A DNA stretch of 55,105 bases, taken from an uncultured bacterium. Its GTDB lineage: Bacteria; Bacillota; Clostridia; Lachnospirales; Lachnospiraceae. The position numbers were made by a program, and so were the translations under genes. The notes beneath the pieces are model-generated. The model saw only the letters and a program-made list of their open reading frames with translations. It did no database searches and was not told where the DNA came from. Of this stretch, positions 33,502 to 43,400 are shown one piece after another; within the stretch, counting starts at the first letter, position 1; each line of letters opens with the position of its first letter. The stretch covers positions 1-55,105 of the forward strand of contig CAMUHA010000003.1 in the NCBI GenBank assembly GCA_947088515.1. The letters are read 5' to 3'.

Positions 33502-34914
33502 TTAAACCTCTACAACACGAATCATGTTGGTTTTTCCTGATACACCAAGGGGCACGCCTGCTGTAAGGACTACCGTATCTCCTTTTTTAATATATCCTGC
33601 CCTTTCTGCTGCCCGCACAGCTTCATCGAATAAGTCATCTGCAGAGCTTTCCCTGGCAATCCAGATAGGCGTTACTCCCCAGGCAAGGCCAAGCTGTCTG
33701 CAGACTTTTGGGCTGACACTGCAGGCAATAATCGGACACTTGGGCTTATAGCGCGTAATCATTCCTGCTGTAAAACCGGAAATTGTGACTGTGATAATCG
33801 CAGACGCCTGCAAATCCATGGCTGTCGTACAAGTGGCATGGGAAATCGCTGTGGTAACATCTGCATCCTGCGCATGTGCCCTGTTTTTCATTCTGCCATT
33901 ATAATCAATGTCCTGTTCAGTCCTTTCTGCAATTTTCGCCATCGTTTTAACTGCTTCTACCGGATATAATCCTGCAGCGCTTTCTCCTGAAAGCATAATA
34001 GCAGTGGTTCCATCATAAATGGCATTGGCAATATCCGTTGTCTCCGCTCTTGTAGGTCTTGGATTTTTTATCATAGACTCCAGCATTTGGGTCGCAGTAA
34101 TTACATGTTTTCCCTGCGCCTCTGCCATTTTTATCATCTTTTTCTGCATAACAGGCACTTCTTCCATGGGAATCTCCACACCCATATCTCCTCTTGCCAC
34201 CATTATGCCGTCTGAGGCATCAAGAATATCTTCCAAATTATGAATTCCCTGCATATTTTCTATCTTTGCAATAATTTTCATATGACTGTTATGGTCATTC
34301 AGAATCTTCCTTACTTCGAGAATATCCTCCTTACATCTTACAAATGATGCTGCTAAAAAATCAAATCCCATATCACAGCCAAACATAATATCGCTTCTGT
34401 CCACATCACTGATATACGGCATAGATAAAACCGCTCCCGGCACATTTACCCCTTTGTGATTGGAAACCGGACCGCCATTTACTACTGTACATATAATATC
34501 GGTTTCTTCAATAGCATCAACCACCATTTCTATTAAACCATCATCAATTAAAATTGTGGTTCCTTCAGAAATATCATCCTTCAAATTTTTATAGGTAATC
34601 GTTACCTTTTCATTATTTCCAATAACTTCTTCTGTCGTCAGGATGAACTTCTGGCCTGCTACAATTTCTGTACGTCCTCCTTCAAAATCCTTCAGACGGA
34701 TTTCAGGTCCCTTAGTGTCAAGCATCGTTGCCACTGGCACTCCCAGGTCATTACTCACCTTAATCACTCTGTCAAATTTTTTCTTATGCTCCTCGTGGGT
34801 ACCATGGGAAAAGTTAAAACGGGCAACATTCATACCTGCAAGCATTAATTCTTTTAACTTTTCCTCACTCTCACTTGCCGGCCCAATCGTACAAATAATT
34901 TTTGTTTTTCTCAT
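33502..34914 (-). CDS. pyk: Pyruvate kinase
   Basis: About 470 residues, starting at the ATG at 34912-34914 (GGAGG 7 bases upstream). Signatures: RKTKIICTIGPAS, NVARFNFSHGTHEEH, MLDTKGPEIR, the catalytic IIAKIENMQG, MVARGDMGVE, and ATQMLESMI followed by RAETTDIANA. It converts phosphoenolpyruvate and ADP to pyruvate and ATP, the last step of glycolysis. It has the short form, without the extra PEP-mobilising domain of Bacillus. It lies 5 bases before the guanylate kinase-like gene. Confidence 0.97.
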   Translation of the reverse strand: MRKTKIICTIGPASESEEKLKELMLAGMNVARFNFSHGTHEEHKKKFDRVIKVSNDLGVPVATMLDTKGPEIRLKDFEGGRTEIVAGQKFILTTEEVIGNNEKVTITYKNLKDDISEGTTILIDDGLIEMVVDAIEETDIICTVVNGGPVSNHKGVNVPGAVLSMPYISDVDRSDIMFGCDMGFDFLAASFVRCKEDILEVRKILNDHNSHMKIIAKIENMQGIHNLEDILDASDGIMVARGDMGVEIPMEEVPVMQKKMIKMAEAQGKHVITATQMLESMIKNPRPTRAETTDIANAIYDGTTAIMLSGESAAGLYPVEAVKTMAKIAERTEQDIDYNGRMKNRAHAQDADVTTAISHATCTTAMDLQASAIITVTISGFTAGMITRYKPKCPIIACSVSPKVCRQLGLAWGVTPIWIARESSADDLFDEAVRAAERAGYIKKGDTVVLTAGVPLGVSGKTNMIRVVEV

Positions 34915-34950
34915 ATTCAATCCTCCATACCACTTTTTCTTTTCACCCTG

Positions 34951-36384
34951 CTATTCCTCATTTTGCAGTTTTATTACTTTTATTTTATTTTTACATATTC
35001 CATGTAAAGTATATCCCTTTTCCAGATATGCCATAATAACCGCAGCCACCTGCCCATCCAGCTCCTCCCCTGGTACCAGCAGAGGAATTCCTGGAGGATA
35101 AAGATTGACAAACTCAGCTGACCCTCTCCCCACAGCCTCTTTCAGGGAAAGTTCATGATAAGGCGATCTATAAGCATCCCAGATGCCCATAACCACTTTT
35201 GGCCGGAATAAAACGGCGCTTATTGCTCGTTCATATACGGCAGAAATGCCGCCTTCTGACAGCTTTCTGTCAATTTCCAAAAGCGCACATAAAAGCCTAT
35301 CAATTCCTTCCTTCTCATCCATCATGGTCAAAATAGCCGTCACATAGCTTCCTGCCGCCATTTCCATTTGTAAATGATATTCATCGCGCAGCACATCATA
35401 AAGCTTTTGCCCCGTCACAGAAGACCCAGCTGATATTATCAGTTTTCCCGGTTCTGTCACCTGACATACCCGGATATACATACAGTTTTTTATCTTTTCT
35501 AAAAACTCACATCTCCACGAAAAAACTTTCTCCAGCCTTTCGTATCCTTCCCTTTCCGCCTGAAAAACTGCATCATCAATCCCCGCCATCAAGAGATAAG
35601 AAGGACTGCTGGACTGATAAATCCGCAAATATTTTTTTAATATCTCTCCCTCTATCCGTTCGCTGTTTCTGTGGAGCAGCGCTGTCTGGGTTGGAGCGGA
35701 CAGCGTTTTGTGTACACTGTGTATTACAATATCCGCCCCTTCTTTTACCGCATTTTCAGGATAAGCTGGATGCAGGCCAAAATGAGCGCCATGGGCCTGG
35801 TCCACAATCAGGGGGATTCCATACCTATGGGCAGTCTCTGACAGTTCCAACACATCAGATACTATACCATCATAAGTAGGCGAGGTAATTACAATACCGG
35901 CAATTCCCCCCTTTTCCATCTCCGGTTCCTCTCTCAAAACCTTTCGGATAATTTCCTCCAGGTCATCTGCCATAACCTCTCCTGCCATACCATAATCTTC
36001 TATCACTTTCGGATAAACATAATACAATTGCATCCGATTTAAAAAAGCCGCATTATATACGGCTTTATGGCAGTTCCTGGCAATTATCAGTTTTTTCCCA
36101 TACTCTGCCGCTGCTGAAACAGCGCTTAAAATTCCTGCTGTGCTGCCATTAACAAGAAAATAAGCTTCTTTTGAATGATAAAGCTTTGCAGCGCGCTCCT
36201 GGGCTTCTCTTATCAGGAATTCTGGCTGATGGAGATTATCAAAGCCGTCAATTTCCGTAATATCATAACACAAGACCTCCCTGAAAATTCCATCCTTTAG
36301 ATTTCTTTTATGCCCTGGCATATGAAATGGGTAAAAATCACTCTCACCATATAATTTCAGTGTATCAGACAAGCCTTTTCTCAT
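34951..36384 (-). CDS. Orn/Lys/Arg decarboxylase-family PLP enzyme (YaaO/SpeA-like)
   Basis: A 477-residue fold-type I PLP enzyme: FHMPGHKRN at the start, the LVNGSTAGILSAVSA cofactor loop, IVDQAHGAHFG with the PLP-contacting Asp-His, and VIHSVHKTLSAPTQTA with the Schiff-base Lys. The C-terminal decarboxylase domain ends with the LYPPGIPLLVPGE motif. It probably decarboxylates arginine or lysine for polyamine synthesis. It overlaps the HD-domain gene by 4 bases (ATGA) and occupies the yaaO position of the Bacillus block. Confidence 0.85.
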   Translation of the reverse strand: MRKGLSDTLKLYGESDFYPFHMPGHKRNLKDGIFREVLCYDITEIDGFDNLHQPEFLIREAQERAAKLYHSKEAYFLVNGSTAGILSAVSAAAEYGKKLIIARNCHKAVYNAAFLNRMQLYYVYPKVIEDYGMAGEVMADDLEEIIRKVLREEPEMEKGGIAGIVITSPTYDGIVSDVLELSETAHRYGIPLIVDQAHGAHFGLHPAYPENAVKEGADIVIHSVHKTLSAPTQTALLHRNSERIEGEILKKYLRIYQSSSPSYLLMAGIDDAVFQAEREGYERLEKVFSWRCEFLEKIKNCMYIRVCQVTEPGKLIISAGSSVTGQKLYDVLRDEYHLQMEMAAGSYVTAILTMMDEKEGIDRLLCALLEIDRKLSEGGISAVYERAISAVLFRPKVVMGIWDAYRSPYHELSLKEAVGRGSAEFVNLYPPGIPLLVPGEELDGQVAAVIMAYLEKGYTLHGICKNKIKVIKLQNEE

Positions 36385-36944
36385 CCTGATACCCTGACTC
36401 TGGTTCTTGCTCTTCCGGCTCCTTTGCGAAGCTTCAAAGTCTCCAGGATGGAACAGTATTTATCAGCTGTAGTCACCAGCCACGCCTCCCTGCAAAGAGG
36501 AGGAACCACTGTAAGCGGCCACATATGCTTCTTAATAATATCTTTTTCTCTTGGCGTTAAATTATATTCCCTACTGGCATTTCTAAGGGCAATTCCCGGA
36601 TGATAAAATCCATGCAGTCTTTGATAATTTTCTCTTGACTTGTCATGCCAGTCATAAAGAAAATAGTCATGAAGCAAAGCTCCCCTGACCAGCTCTCTTT
36701 CATTACAGGTAATGCCAAGAAATTTACTTATAGCAATACTCTGCCTCGCCACATCAATACAGTGCCTGCGCACCGGCATAGTGCCATGCTGGATATAATT
36801 TCTGGTATTTTGGAAATTTTCAGACTCCATAATATCCGAAGCATATTCCCTAAGCAGTCTGTACAGTTCCTTCTTCTGCTCATACCGCTTTCTTAACTTT
36901 TCCACCCTTTTGTTGTGCTTCCCGTTTTCAGTTTCTCCCTTCAT
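36381..36944 (-). CDS. HD-domain phosphohydrolase
   Basis: A 187-residue HD-domain protein: RHCIDVARQSIAISKFLG, GALLHDYFLYDWH with the metal-binding His-Asp pair, and a third His in the YHPGIAL region. The first 45 residues are highly charged. Substrate unknown; similar clostridial proteins act on nucleotides or are uncharacterised. It is translationally coupled to the decarboxylase downstream. Confidence 0.75.
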   Translation of the reverse strand: MKGETENGKHNKRVEKLRKRYEQKKELYRLLREYASDIMESENFQNTRNYIQHGTMPVRRHCIDVARQSIAISKFLGITCNERELVRGALLHDYFLYDWHDKSRENYQRLHGFYHPGIALRNASREYNLTPREKDIIKKHMWPLTVVPPLCREAWLVTTADKYCSILETLKLRKGAGRARTRVRVSG

Positions 36945-37049
36945 AACTTCTCCCTTAACTAAAAAAATTTCACATTATCTATTGTATCATATTTTCGGCT
37001 GATTATGGTACAGTATATGAATAAAATTTAAATAATCTTAAGATAAATT

Positions 37050-37451
37050 TTAGAAATTTTCCTCCAAAATTGAAACAGCAATCACAGACAAGTCTTTTAT
37101 CTGCTTTTCTTGTGTTCCAGCATCAAACACTACTTTGACAGCCTGTCCTTCCTTGATTTTCTTTTCTTCTCCGGCATAAACAATCGTTTCAGGAGATAAC
37201 TTAAAATAAAGCGTCTGTCCCCCTTTTGCTTCCATCCAAAGCTCGTCCTTCCCCATTTCCTTAAGCACTCCCTCAACCATGTAATATCCTTCTTCTATAG
37301 GAGCCGTAACTTCCATCATACAAGCCACATCATCAGAATTAAAGCCGCCATTTACAAGTTCTCCATCCCTGTACGCCATTCTATCAGCACATCCTGCTGA
37401 TAGAATTACGAATAAGCCACACGAAACCAGCAGCGCTATAAACTTTTTCAT
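37050..37451 (-). CDS. Small lipoprotein of unknown function
   Basis: A 133-residue protein starting at the ATG at 37449-37451 (GGAGG 8 bases upstream). The signal is MKKFIALLVSCGLFVILSAGC, with the lipobox LSAGC, so the mature protein is lipid-anchored. The remainder is a beta-rich domain of about 110 residues (YMVEGVLKEMGKDELWMEAKG, TLYFKLSPETIVYAG, GQAVKVVFD), resembling small OB-like surface lipoproteins. It stands alone between the housekeeping block and the tRNA-Lys region. Confidence 0.7.
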   Translation of the reverse strand: MKKFIALLVSCGLFVILSAGCADRMAYRDGELVNGGFNSDDVACMMEVTAPIEEGYYMVEGVLKEMGKDELWMEAKGGQTLYFKLSPETIVYAGEEKKIKEGQAVKVVFDAGTQEKQIKDLSVIAVSILEENF

Positions 37452-37604
37452 CACTAACACCTCCGCTTTTTGCAGGATTATAAATTTCAATATCAAAATA
37501 CTATAAAGCGGAAAAAAATGCAACAAAAATTACACTAATGCCTCGACAAACACATGAGTAAATAAATTATGAATGCCGCCTTATGATAGAATTATTGGAT
37601 ATGA

Positions 37605-37736
37605 ATGGAATATATCAAAGATGTGCGACAGGCAGGGAAGGTGCGTCACAAACTAAAAATTATTTTGGTCATTGTTCTTTTGGCAACGTCGGCAAATACA
37701 GACGACTGGAGGAAATGGCAGGAGCTGCTCAAATAG
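37605..37736 (+). pseudogene. ISAs1-family transposase N-terminal remnant
   Basis: A 43-codon plus-strand frame encodes MEYIKDVRQAGKVRHKL, then LVIVLLATSANTDDWRKW, followed by a stop. This matches the DDE_Tnp_1-associated N-terminal domain of ISAs1/H-repeat transposases (DxRQxxKVRHxL and ATLANADDW). Nothing of the DDE domain follows, so it is a decayed insertion next to tRNA-Lys. Confidence 0.65.
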
Positions 37737-37784
37737 AAACGCTATAATAAATCAGACAAAAAGGGGAACGTTTGGGAAGATATA

Positions 37785-37830
37785 AAAATACCCGGAAGGC
37801 CTTAATTTTATTGGACATTCCGGGTATTTT
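37785..37830 (-). terminator. Terminator after tRNA-Lys
   Basis: AAAATACCCGGAA and TTCCGGGTATTTT form a 13-bp stem around a 20-base loop. A T-run follows on the minus strand, 7 bases past the tRNA 3' end. The arms suit termination in either direction. Confidence 0.7.
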
Positions 37831-37836
37831 ATTTAG

Positions 37837-37909
37837 TGAGCCACCGGGGACTCGAACCCCGGACAACTTGATTAAAAGTCAAGTGCTCTACCACCTGAGC
37901 TAGTGGCCC
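37837..37909 (-). tRNA. tRNA-Lys (anticodon TTT)
   Basis: A 73-base minus-strand cloverleaf. The acceptor pairs GGGCCAC with GTGGCTC (one G-T), the D-arm begins GCTCAGGTGGTAGAGC, the anticodon stem CTTGA/TCAAG encloses CTTTTAA with anticodon TTT, and the T-arm is CCGGGGTTCGAGTCCCCGG. No CCA is encoded. Confidence 0.95.
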
Positions 37910-37974
37910 ATTTGTTTAATAAGCATACCCAAAAATCAGGTACTTTATTACAAAGAATTTCCAGAACAAGTGAT

Positions 37975-38003
37975 ATACTACCATATAGATAACCAAAAGT
38001 CAA
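37975..38003 (-). promoter_or_regulatory. Promoter of tRNA-Lys
   Basis: TTGACT and TAGTAT are spaced 17 bases on the minus strand, about 65 bases before the tRNA 5' end. Confidence 0.5.
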
Positions 38004-38083
38004 TTAATATTTCAATTTTTTACAAGAAAGAACCCTTCTTATGATTTTATCTGACAAAACAATTTTTTGCCCAAATGGATACT

Positions 38084-38134
38084 TTGGCCCTTGCCCCTAT
38101 ATTGGTAAATACCAGGGACAAAAGGGGCAACAGG
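38084..38134 (-). other. Hairpin downstream of the GH2 gene
   Basis: TTGCCCC (38091-38097) pairs with GGGGCAA (38124-38130) around a nested GGTA/TACC stem. It lies about 45-90 bases after the GH2 stop, with no clear T-tract, so it may stabilise the mRNA end or be an inefficient terminator. Confidence 0.35.
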
Positions 38135-38172
38135 CTCGAAAGTATATATGGACTATAAAGAAAATTTATAAA

Positions 38173-41100
38173 TCATAAATCGGGCTTAATTCTCACCTTA
38201 AAACAAAAATTTTCCTCATTTAACTGATATTGTTCTGCCAGAGATGGTCCACAACTGTTAGACCCAATGCCGCTCTGCCGGTAATCCAGACAAAGCACTG
38301 TATAGGACGACTCTTCCAGCTGGTAATTATGTGTTTTTTTTGTAAGTTCCTCCTGAGTATATACTGATACATTAAATGAAAATGTTTCTTTTCCTGCAAC
38401 TGTAAGTGTCGCTCCCTTACCATGAACCATTACATAATCACAGTCAAAATGGCTTCCATTTTCCTGAGGCATAATATAATCCTCATACATAGCCCTGACA
38501 TCGGAGTAAAAAATCCCATGACAGCCTGCCCATTTTTTATCAATATAACTTTCCACAGGGCCTATACCGCAATAAGTAACTTTATCCATTGATTTCGGCA
38601 GAAACAATCGGATACCAAACCTTGGAAGATATGGAAATTCCGGCTTTTTCTTTACCTCCATCTTTACATCTACTATTCCTGAAGGCCCAATTGTCCAGTG
38701 TGCCTCCACATCAAGGACTTTCTGTAAATGCACTGCCCCTATCGAAAGCAATGTTTTAATTTCCACCTTATCTTTTACAGACTCTACGCTTGTCTTGTAT
38801 GCTCTTGCCACTGTGCGGTCATATCCGGCGCTCTTCCATTTATTCTTTATATTCCGGTCATTGTCTGTAGGCGCCCGCCAGATATTATATGCCATAGGAC
38901 GCTGTAGCAGAGAATGATTATGATAAACCATTTCCTTAAATACCCCTGTTAATTTATCATAAATATATTTGAAGCCGGGTGCAGATACCACCACCACACA
39001 GTCGTCTTCCCAAACATGAAGCTCTGCTTCTTTTTCAGCATCTGTAAATATTTCCTTCACCTTCTGATTTTTATTCTCTTCCGTTACTATCGCCACTTCT
39101 TCAAAACCAAGGGAAAAACCTGCCGGAAGTACTGCAGATGCCTCCTTTAAATAATACGTCAGCTTTAGAAAACACTTTCCTTTCTCTGGAACCTTAAAGA
39201 AAAGAGGCAGCGTCTTTTCCTGATGCGCTGAAATGTCTAAAATTCCTGCATCCTCAATTCGGCCATTTTCTACCACAGTTCCATCACAAATCACCTCATA
39301 CCCTATTGTCAGGTAATCTTTCAGGTTCATAAAATCCATATAATTATGAAGAACAAGCTCCATATTATCCTGATTCCACTTGACAACACGGGCCGGACGG
39401 TGCACATTTTTAAATTCCATCAAACCAGTATGCGGTGTCCTGTCCGGGTATACCAGGCCATCCATACAAAAGTTTCCATCGTTTGGATATTCCCCGAAAT
39501 CACCTCCATAGGCATATATTTTCTTCCCTGCCGCCGACTTTCCCATATCAATAGCGTGGTCGCACCATTCCCAGATAAATCCGCCACAGGCTCCCTCATA
39601 CTGCTGGATTACCTTAAAATAATCCTCCAAATCACCAGGACCATTTCCCATAGCATGGCAGTACTCACACATAACAAAGGGTTTGGCGCCGTCCTCTTCA
39701 AAGTATTTATGAATATCCTCCACTGAAGGATACATACGGCTATACACATCCAGACAATCAAAATCATACTTCCGTTTTTCCGGATGGTAAATGGCGCTTT
39801 CATAATGCGTCAGACGGGTATCATCAAATTCTTTTGTCCACTTAAGAGCCGTCTCAAAAGTGCATCCATAAGCGCACTCATTTCCCATAGACCAGATTAC
39901 CACACTTGGGCGGTTTTTATCGCGTTCCACACATCTCCTTGTTCTGTCCACCGTCGCCTCTGTAAATGCCGGATTATCTGCAATCCTCTCCCCCCAGCGC
40001 TTTCTCCATAAATCGCCATCCTCACTTTCCGGCAGATAAGCTTCCACTGTTCCATGGCTTTCATTATCCGCCTCATCAATAACATAAAACCCCAGACGAT
40101 CATATAAATAATAAAATCTTGGGTCATTGGGATAATGACTTGTACGGATTGCATTGATGTTGTGAGCCTTCATCAGACTTAAATCCTTCAAAATCTTTTC
40201 CAGACTGATAACAAATCCCGTAACAGGGTCACTGTCATGACGGTTAGTTCCATGAAATTTAACCGCCATTCCATTCACATACAGAACTTTTCCTTCTGTA
40301 TGTATTTCCCGTATACCCACATAATCAGTAATCACTTCTTTTTCTGTTTTCAACACCAGCGTATACAAATAAGGGCATTCAGCATTCCAAAGCCGGGCAT
40401 CCTTTATTTCCAAAACCATCTCTCCCGCCGCAGCATTCTTCTGGGCCACCAGTATCCCTTCTCTATCATATATTTCAACTTCCACTGGCAATTGCTGGTT
40501 AAAAAAGGTAAAGGAGATTCCAATCTCACCATCTTTATATCCGTTACAAGGTTTTGCCTTTACAAAATAATCAAAAATTCCTTCTTCCGGCCTTCTAAGT
40601 AAATAGACATCCCGGAAAATTCCACTCATCCGAAACTTGTCCTGGTCTTCCATATAGCTTCCATCGCACCATTTTAAAACCAGCACAGACAATGTATTTT
40701 CCCCTTCTTCTAACATATCTGTTACATCAAATTCACTGGTAGAATGGGAAACCTGGCTATACCCTACGAAACTTCCGTTTACCCACACATAAAAACAGGA
40801 ATCCACACCCTCAAAATTTAAAAATGCCCTTGGCGCCCTTTCCTCCTTATGATACACAAATGTGCGCACATACTCACCACAAGGATTAGCATGGGGCACA
40901 TATGGTGGGTCCAGAGGGAAAGGATAGCGTACATTGGTATACTGGTGACTGTCATATCCATAATTCTGCCATACCCCTGGCACAGTTATCTTTTGAAAAC
41001 CTGCCGTATCAAATCCTTCCCTGAAAAACTCTTCCTCCACATCATAAATACTGTCAAAATACTGAAACTTCCACTCTCCGGAAAGTAACATAAACCTGTC

Positions 41101-41223
41101 GGACTTCTCCCTTTCTTCCACCAGATTTTCCATTTTTTCTGATGCAGGAACATAATATGCCCTGTTGGGCATCACATTTTTATGAAGAACCTTTAGTTCT
41201 TCATAATACTTTGGAACAATCAT
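38173..41223 (-). CDS. lacZ: Beta-galactosidase, GH2 family (LacZ-type)
   Basis: A 1016-residue GH2 enzyme, close to E. coli LacZ in length and order: N-terminal sugar-binding fold (residues to about 210), Ig-like domain, TIM barrel, second Ig-like domain, and a C-terminal beta-galactosidase small chain. Catalytic residues are in WSMGNE (acid/base Glu449) and FVMCEYCHAMGNG (nucleophile Glu520); NAIRTSHYPNDPRF is typical. No signal peptide, so it is cytoplasmic. It is the last gene of the galactan locus and hydrolyses terminal beta-galactosides from imported oligosaccharides. Confidence 0.95.
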   Translation of the reverse strand: MIVPKYYEELKVLHKNVMPNRAYYVPASEKMENLVEEREKSDRFMLLSGEWKFQYFDSIYDVEEEFFREGFDTAGFQKITVPGVWQNYGYDSHQYTNVRYPFPLDPPYVPHANPCGEYVRTFVYHKEERAPRAFLNFEGVDSCFYVWVNGSFVGYSQVSHSTSEFDVTDMLEEGENTLSVLVLKWCDGSYMEDQDKFRMSGIFRDVYLLRRPEEGIFDYFVKAKPCNGYKDGEIGISFTFFNQQLPVEVEIYDREGILVAQKNAAAGEMVLEIKDARLWNAECPYLYTLVLKTEKEVITDYVGIREIHTEGKVLYVNGMAVKFHGTNRHDSDPVTGFVISLEKILKDLSLMKAHNINAIRTSHYPNDPRFYYLYDRLGFYVIDEADNESHGTVEAYLPESEDGDLWRKRWGERIADNPAFTEATVDRTRRCVERDKNRPSVVIWSMGNECAYGCTFETALKWTKEFDDTRLTHYESAIYHPEKRKYDFDCLDVYSRMYPSVEDIHKYFEEDGAKPFVMCEYCHAMGNGPGDLEDYFKVIQQYEGACGGFIWEWCDHAIDMGKSAAGKKIYAYGGDFGEYPNDGNFCMDGLVYPDRTPHTGLMEFKNVHRPARVVKWNQDNMELVLHNYMDFMNLKDYLTIGYEVICDGTVVENGRIEDAGILDISAHQEKTLPLFFKVPEKGKCFLKLTYYLKEASAVLPAGFSLGFEEVAIVTEENKNQKVKEIFTDAEKEAELHVWEDDCVVVVSAPGFKYIYDKLTGVFKEMVYHNHSLLQRPMAYNIWRAPTDNDRNIKNKWKSAGYDRTVARAYKTSVESVKDKVEIKTLLSIGAVHLQKVLDVEAHWTIGPSGIVDVKMEVKKKPEFPYLPRFGIRLFLPKSMDKVTYCGIGPVESYIDKKWAGCHGIFYSDVRAMYEDYIMPQENGSHFDCDYVMVHGKGATLTVAGKETFSFNVSVYTQEELTKKTHNYQLEESSYTVLCLDYRQSGIGSNSCGPSLAEQYQLNEENFCFKVRIKPDL

Positions 41224-41271
41224 TCCTCATACCTCCTAATTCCAATAACCGGACCTTTTGAATGCCCGCAA

Positions 41272-43368
41272 TCAGCGGTATTCTTCCCATGCCACTGCCT
41301 TTTCAAGACTGCAAATGCTCTCTCCATCCATTAAAGGCCATTTTTCTATAAAAATATCGTCTGATTTATACAATCTCTGTACAACTATTTTTAATTTCTC
41401 TGGGAAATTAAAATACCCCAAACTTAACAGCGCCTTCTGTCCCGTATAAAAATAATCATTAATCTTATGTTCTTTTACAAAAACTTCCATTCTCTCCCCT
41501 GCAAAAGTCATCTGGAGAATGGTATCCCATCCTTTTATCCGGCTCATCCCATTTTTCCCCGGCGTCCCGTTATAAGAAATTGTCAGTTCATACTCTGCTT
41601 TTTTTCCATCTTCAAAAAGCTTCTGTATTTTTACTTCCGTCTTTTTTTCCTCTTTTTTCCTTTCATAAATAAAAAACCTTCCATCCTGCCCACATTCTTT
41701 AAACCCTTCAATCCCTTTTAATGGCTTTGGAAAACATTTAATTTCTGTATAGCTTTTGCCTGTAACAAGAATTTTCCCATCTTCCTCCCAGACATAATTA
41801 TCCGCCAGAACCAAATATTCCTGATCTGTTTTCACCCGAAACGCCCGGAGCGCATCCTTGCGGGAAATATGAAGAATATCCTCCCGTTTGTCCCCCTCCC
41901 AGTCAAATAAAGGGTCTCTGTCCCCATAAAATACATATGTTTCTCCCCACTTGGTACAAAGACGGCAAAAAGGCGTCGCCAAAGCTGTCTTTAATACCGA
42001 TTCTCCCAGTTTCATCCTATAAGGGAAAAATCCATACTCCCCATCTTCAATATCAATAGCCGGAAACGCCACTTTTTCCTGCCCGCAGACGCCCATAAGT
42101 ATTACCTTTTTATGAGCGTCCATTTTCCGTCTTCTCTGATAATTATTAAAGAAAACATAACCATGGTTTTCATCATGCCTGCAGGATAACCGCAATGTAT
42201 GTAAATCGTCAGGACGAATATTTTCATTCTGGATTTCCGCTTTCAGCGCCGCCATATCCTCTCCGAAATCCTGCAAAAAATATGCCAGGAGCTTTATTTC
42301 CCTGTAGCTATCGGAAATCCCCCCAAATTGTCTGACTGGCGCGTTGAAGTCATAATTAATTTCCGGCAGGTCATTTAAATCTCCCACAAGCTTACACTCC
42401 TGCAACGTAGAAAATCTTCCTTCCGGATTGCTGCCACCATGATACATATAATAACCAAGCAGCGCTACTCCGCTTCCCAGCTTTGTAAGAGACATTGCGC
42501 CAATATCCTTTCCTTCTGCCACAGGCCTTCTGTGGGAAGTTACCTGAATCCCACCTCCCAATTCCGCTGTCAAAAAAGGAAATTGCGACTCATCAAAAGT
42601 AACCGCTTCCTCCACATGATGGTCACATGCAATCAACGCATCATTTCTTATATGGCTGAAAACATAATTAGCATTCGCCTCTATTTCTGTTGTTCTTGGG
42701 TCCCAGGGCGCCTCGCAATATCCTCCCATTACAGGAAGCAAATCTCCAATACATGCACCGCCCCAGCCAGTTGCCGTATAAATTGGAACCTGAAAACCAA
42801 TTTTTTTTGCAAGCGCTGTCAGCGTCCGCATATGGCCGTCCCCGGCATTTTTTCCATGAAGACCACCCACGTGGCCGTATTCATTTTCAATCTGCACTCC
42901 TATCACTGGGCCATCCTCATCATACAGGAAACCTTTTACTTGTTCATAAATATTTTCCCAAAAGCGTTTGACATAACCCAGATATACCTCATCATCACAT
43001 CTTAAACAGACACCTTCCTTTTTCTTCAGCCAGTCAGGAAAACCTCCATTTCTAATCTCTCCATGAGCCCACGGACCAAGACGCAAAAACACATATATTC
43101 CTGTTTTTTTACAAAGAAACAAAAACTCCCTTAAATTCCTGCATCCTGTAAAATCGAAGACATCTTCTTCCTCTTCATGGTGAATCCAGATAACATAGCT
43201 GGAAACAATTGTAACGCCTCCCGCTTTCATTTTCCGCAGAGATTCTTCCCAAAGCGTTTCCTTATACCTGCTGTAATGAAATTCTCCCATTACCGGAAAC
43301 CAGGGTCTTCCCCCCTTTTCAAGATAGCGGCTGTTATAATCAAAAGTTTTTTTCATATTTATAACCAT
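41272..43368 (-). CDS. Beta-galactosidase, GH35 family
   Basis: A 698-residue GH35 enzyme. Residues 22-32 give PWFPVMGEFHYSR, then LRLGPWAHGEIRNGGFPDWL. The acid/base is in GVQIENEYG (Glu163) and the nucleophile probably in FLTAELGGG (Glu269). The C-terminal half is beta-rich. No signal peptide. The start at 43368 is close behind AGGAG; an alternative ATG lies 12 bases on. It acts with GH2 and GH42 on galacto-oligosaccharides. Why one locus needs three beta-galactosidase families is not evident; different linkages are likely. Confidence 0.88.
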   Translation of the reverse strand: MVINMKKTFDYNSRYLEKGGRPWFPVMGEFHYSRYKETLWEESLRKMKAGGVTIVSSYVIWIHHEEEEDVFDFTGCRNLREFLFLCKKTGIYVFLRLGPWAHGEIRNGGFPDWLKKKEGVCLRCDDEVYLGYVKRFWENIYEQVKGFLYDEDGPVIGVQIENEYGHVGGLHGKNAGDGHMRTLTALAKKIGFQVPIYTATGWGGACIGDLLPVMGGYCEAPWDPRTTEIEANANYVFSHIRNDALIACDHHVEEAVTFDESQFPFLTAELGGGIQVTSHRRPVAEGKDIGAMSLTKLGSGVALLGYYMYHGGSNPEGRFSTLQECKLVGDLNDLPEINYDFNAPVRQFGGISDSYREIKLLAYFLQDFGEDMAALKAEIQNENIRPDDLHTLRLSCRHDENHGYVFFNNYQRRRKMDAHKKVILMGVCGQEKVAFPAIDIEDGEYGFFPYRMKLGESVLKTALATPFCRLCTKWGETYVFYGDRDPLFDWEGDKREDILHISRKDALRAFRVKTDQEYLVLADNYVWEEDGKILVTGKSYTEIKCFPKPLKGIEGFKECGQDGRFFIYERKKEEKKTEVKIQKLFEDGKKAEYELTISYNGTPGKNGMSRIKGWDTILQMTFAGERMEVFVKEHKINDYFYTGQKALLSLGYFNFPEKLKIVVQRLYKSDDIFIEKWPLMDGESICSLEKAVAWEEYR

Positions 43369-43400
43369 GCTCCTTTAATCTTTTTCCTTTTTGTCTTCTT

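Noticed and set aside
42439..43005. Plus-strand 188-codon frame
   Set aside because: Antisense shadow of the GH35 gene; composition is not protein-like and no ribosome site is present.
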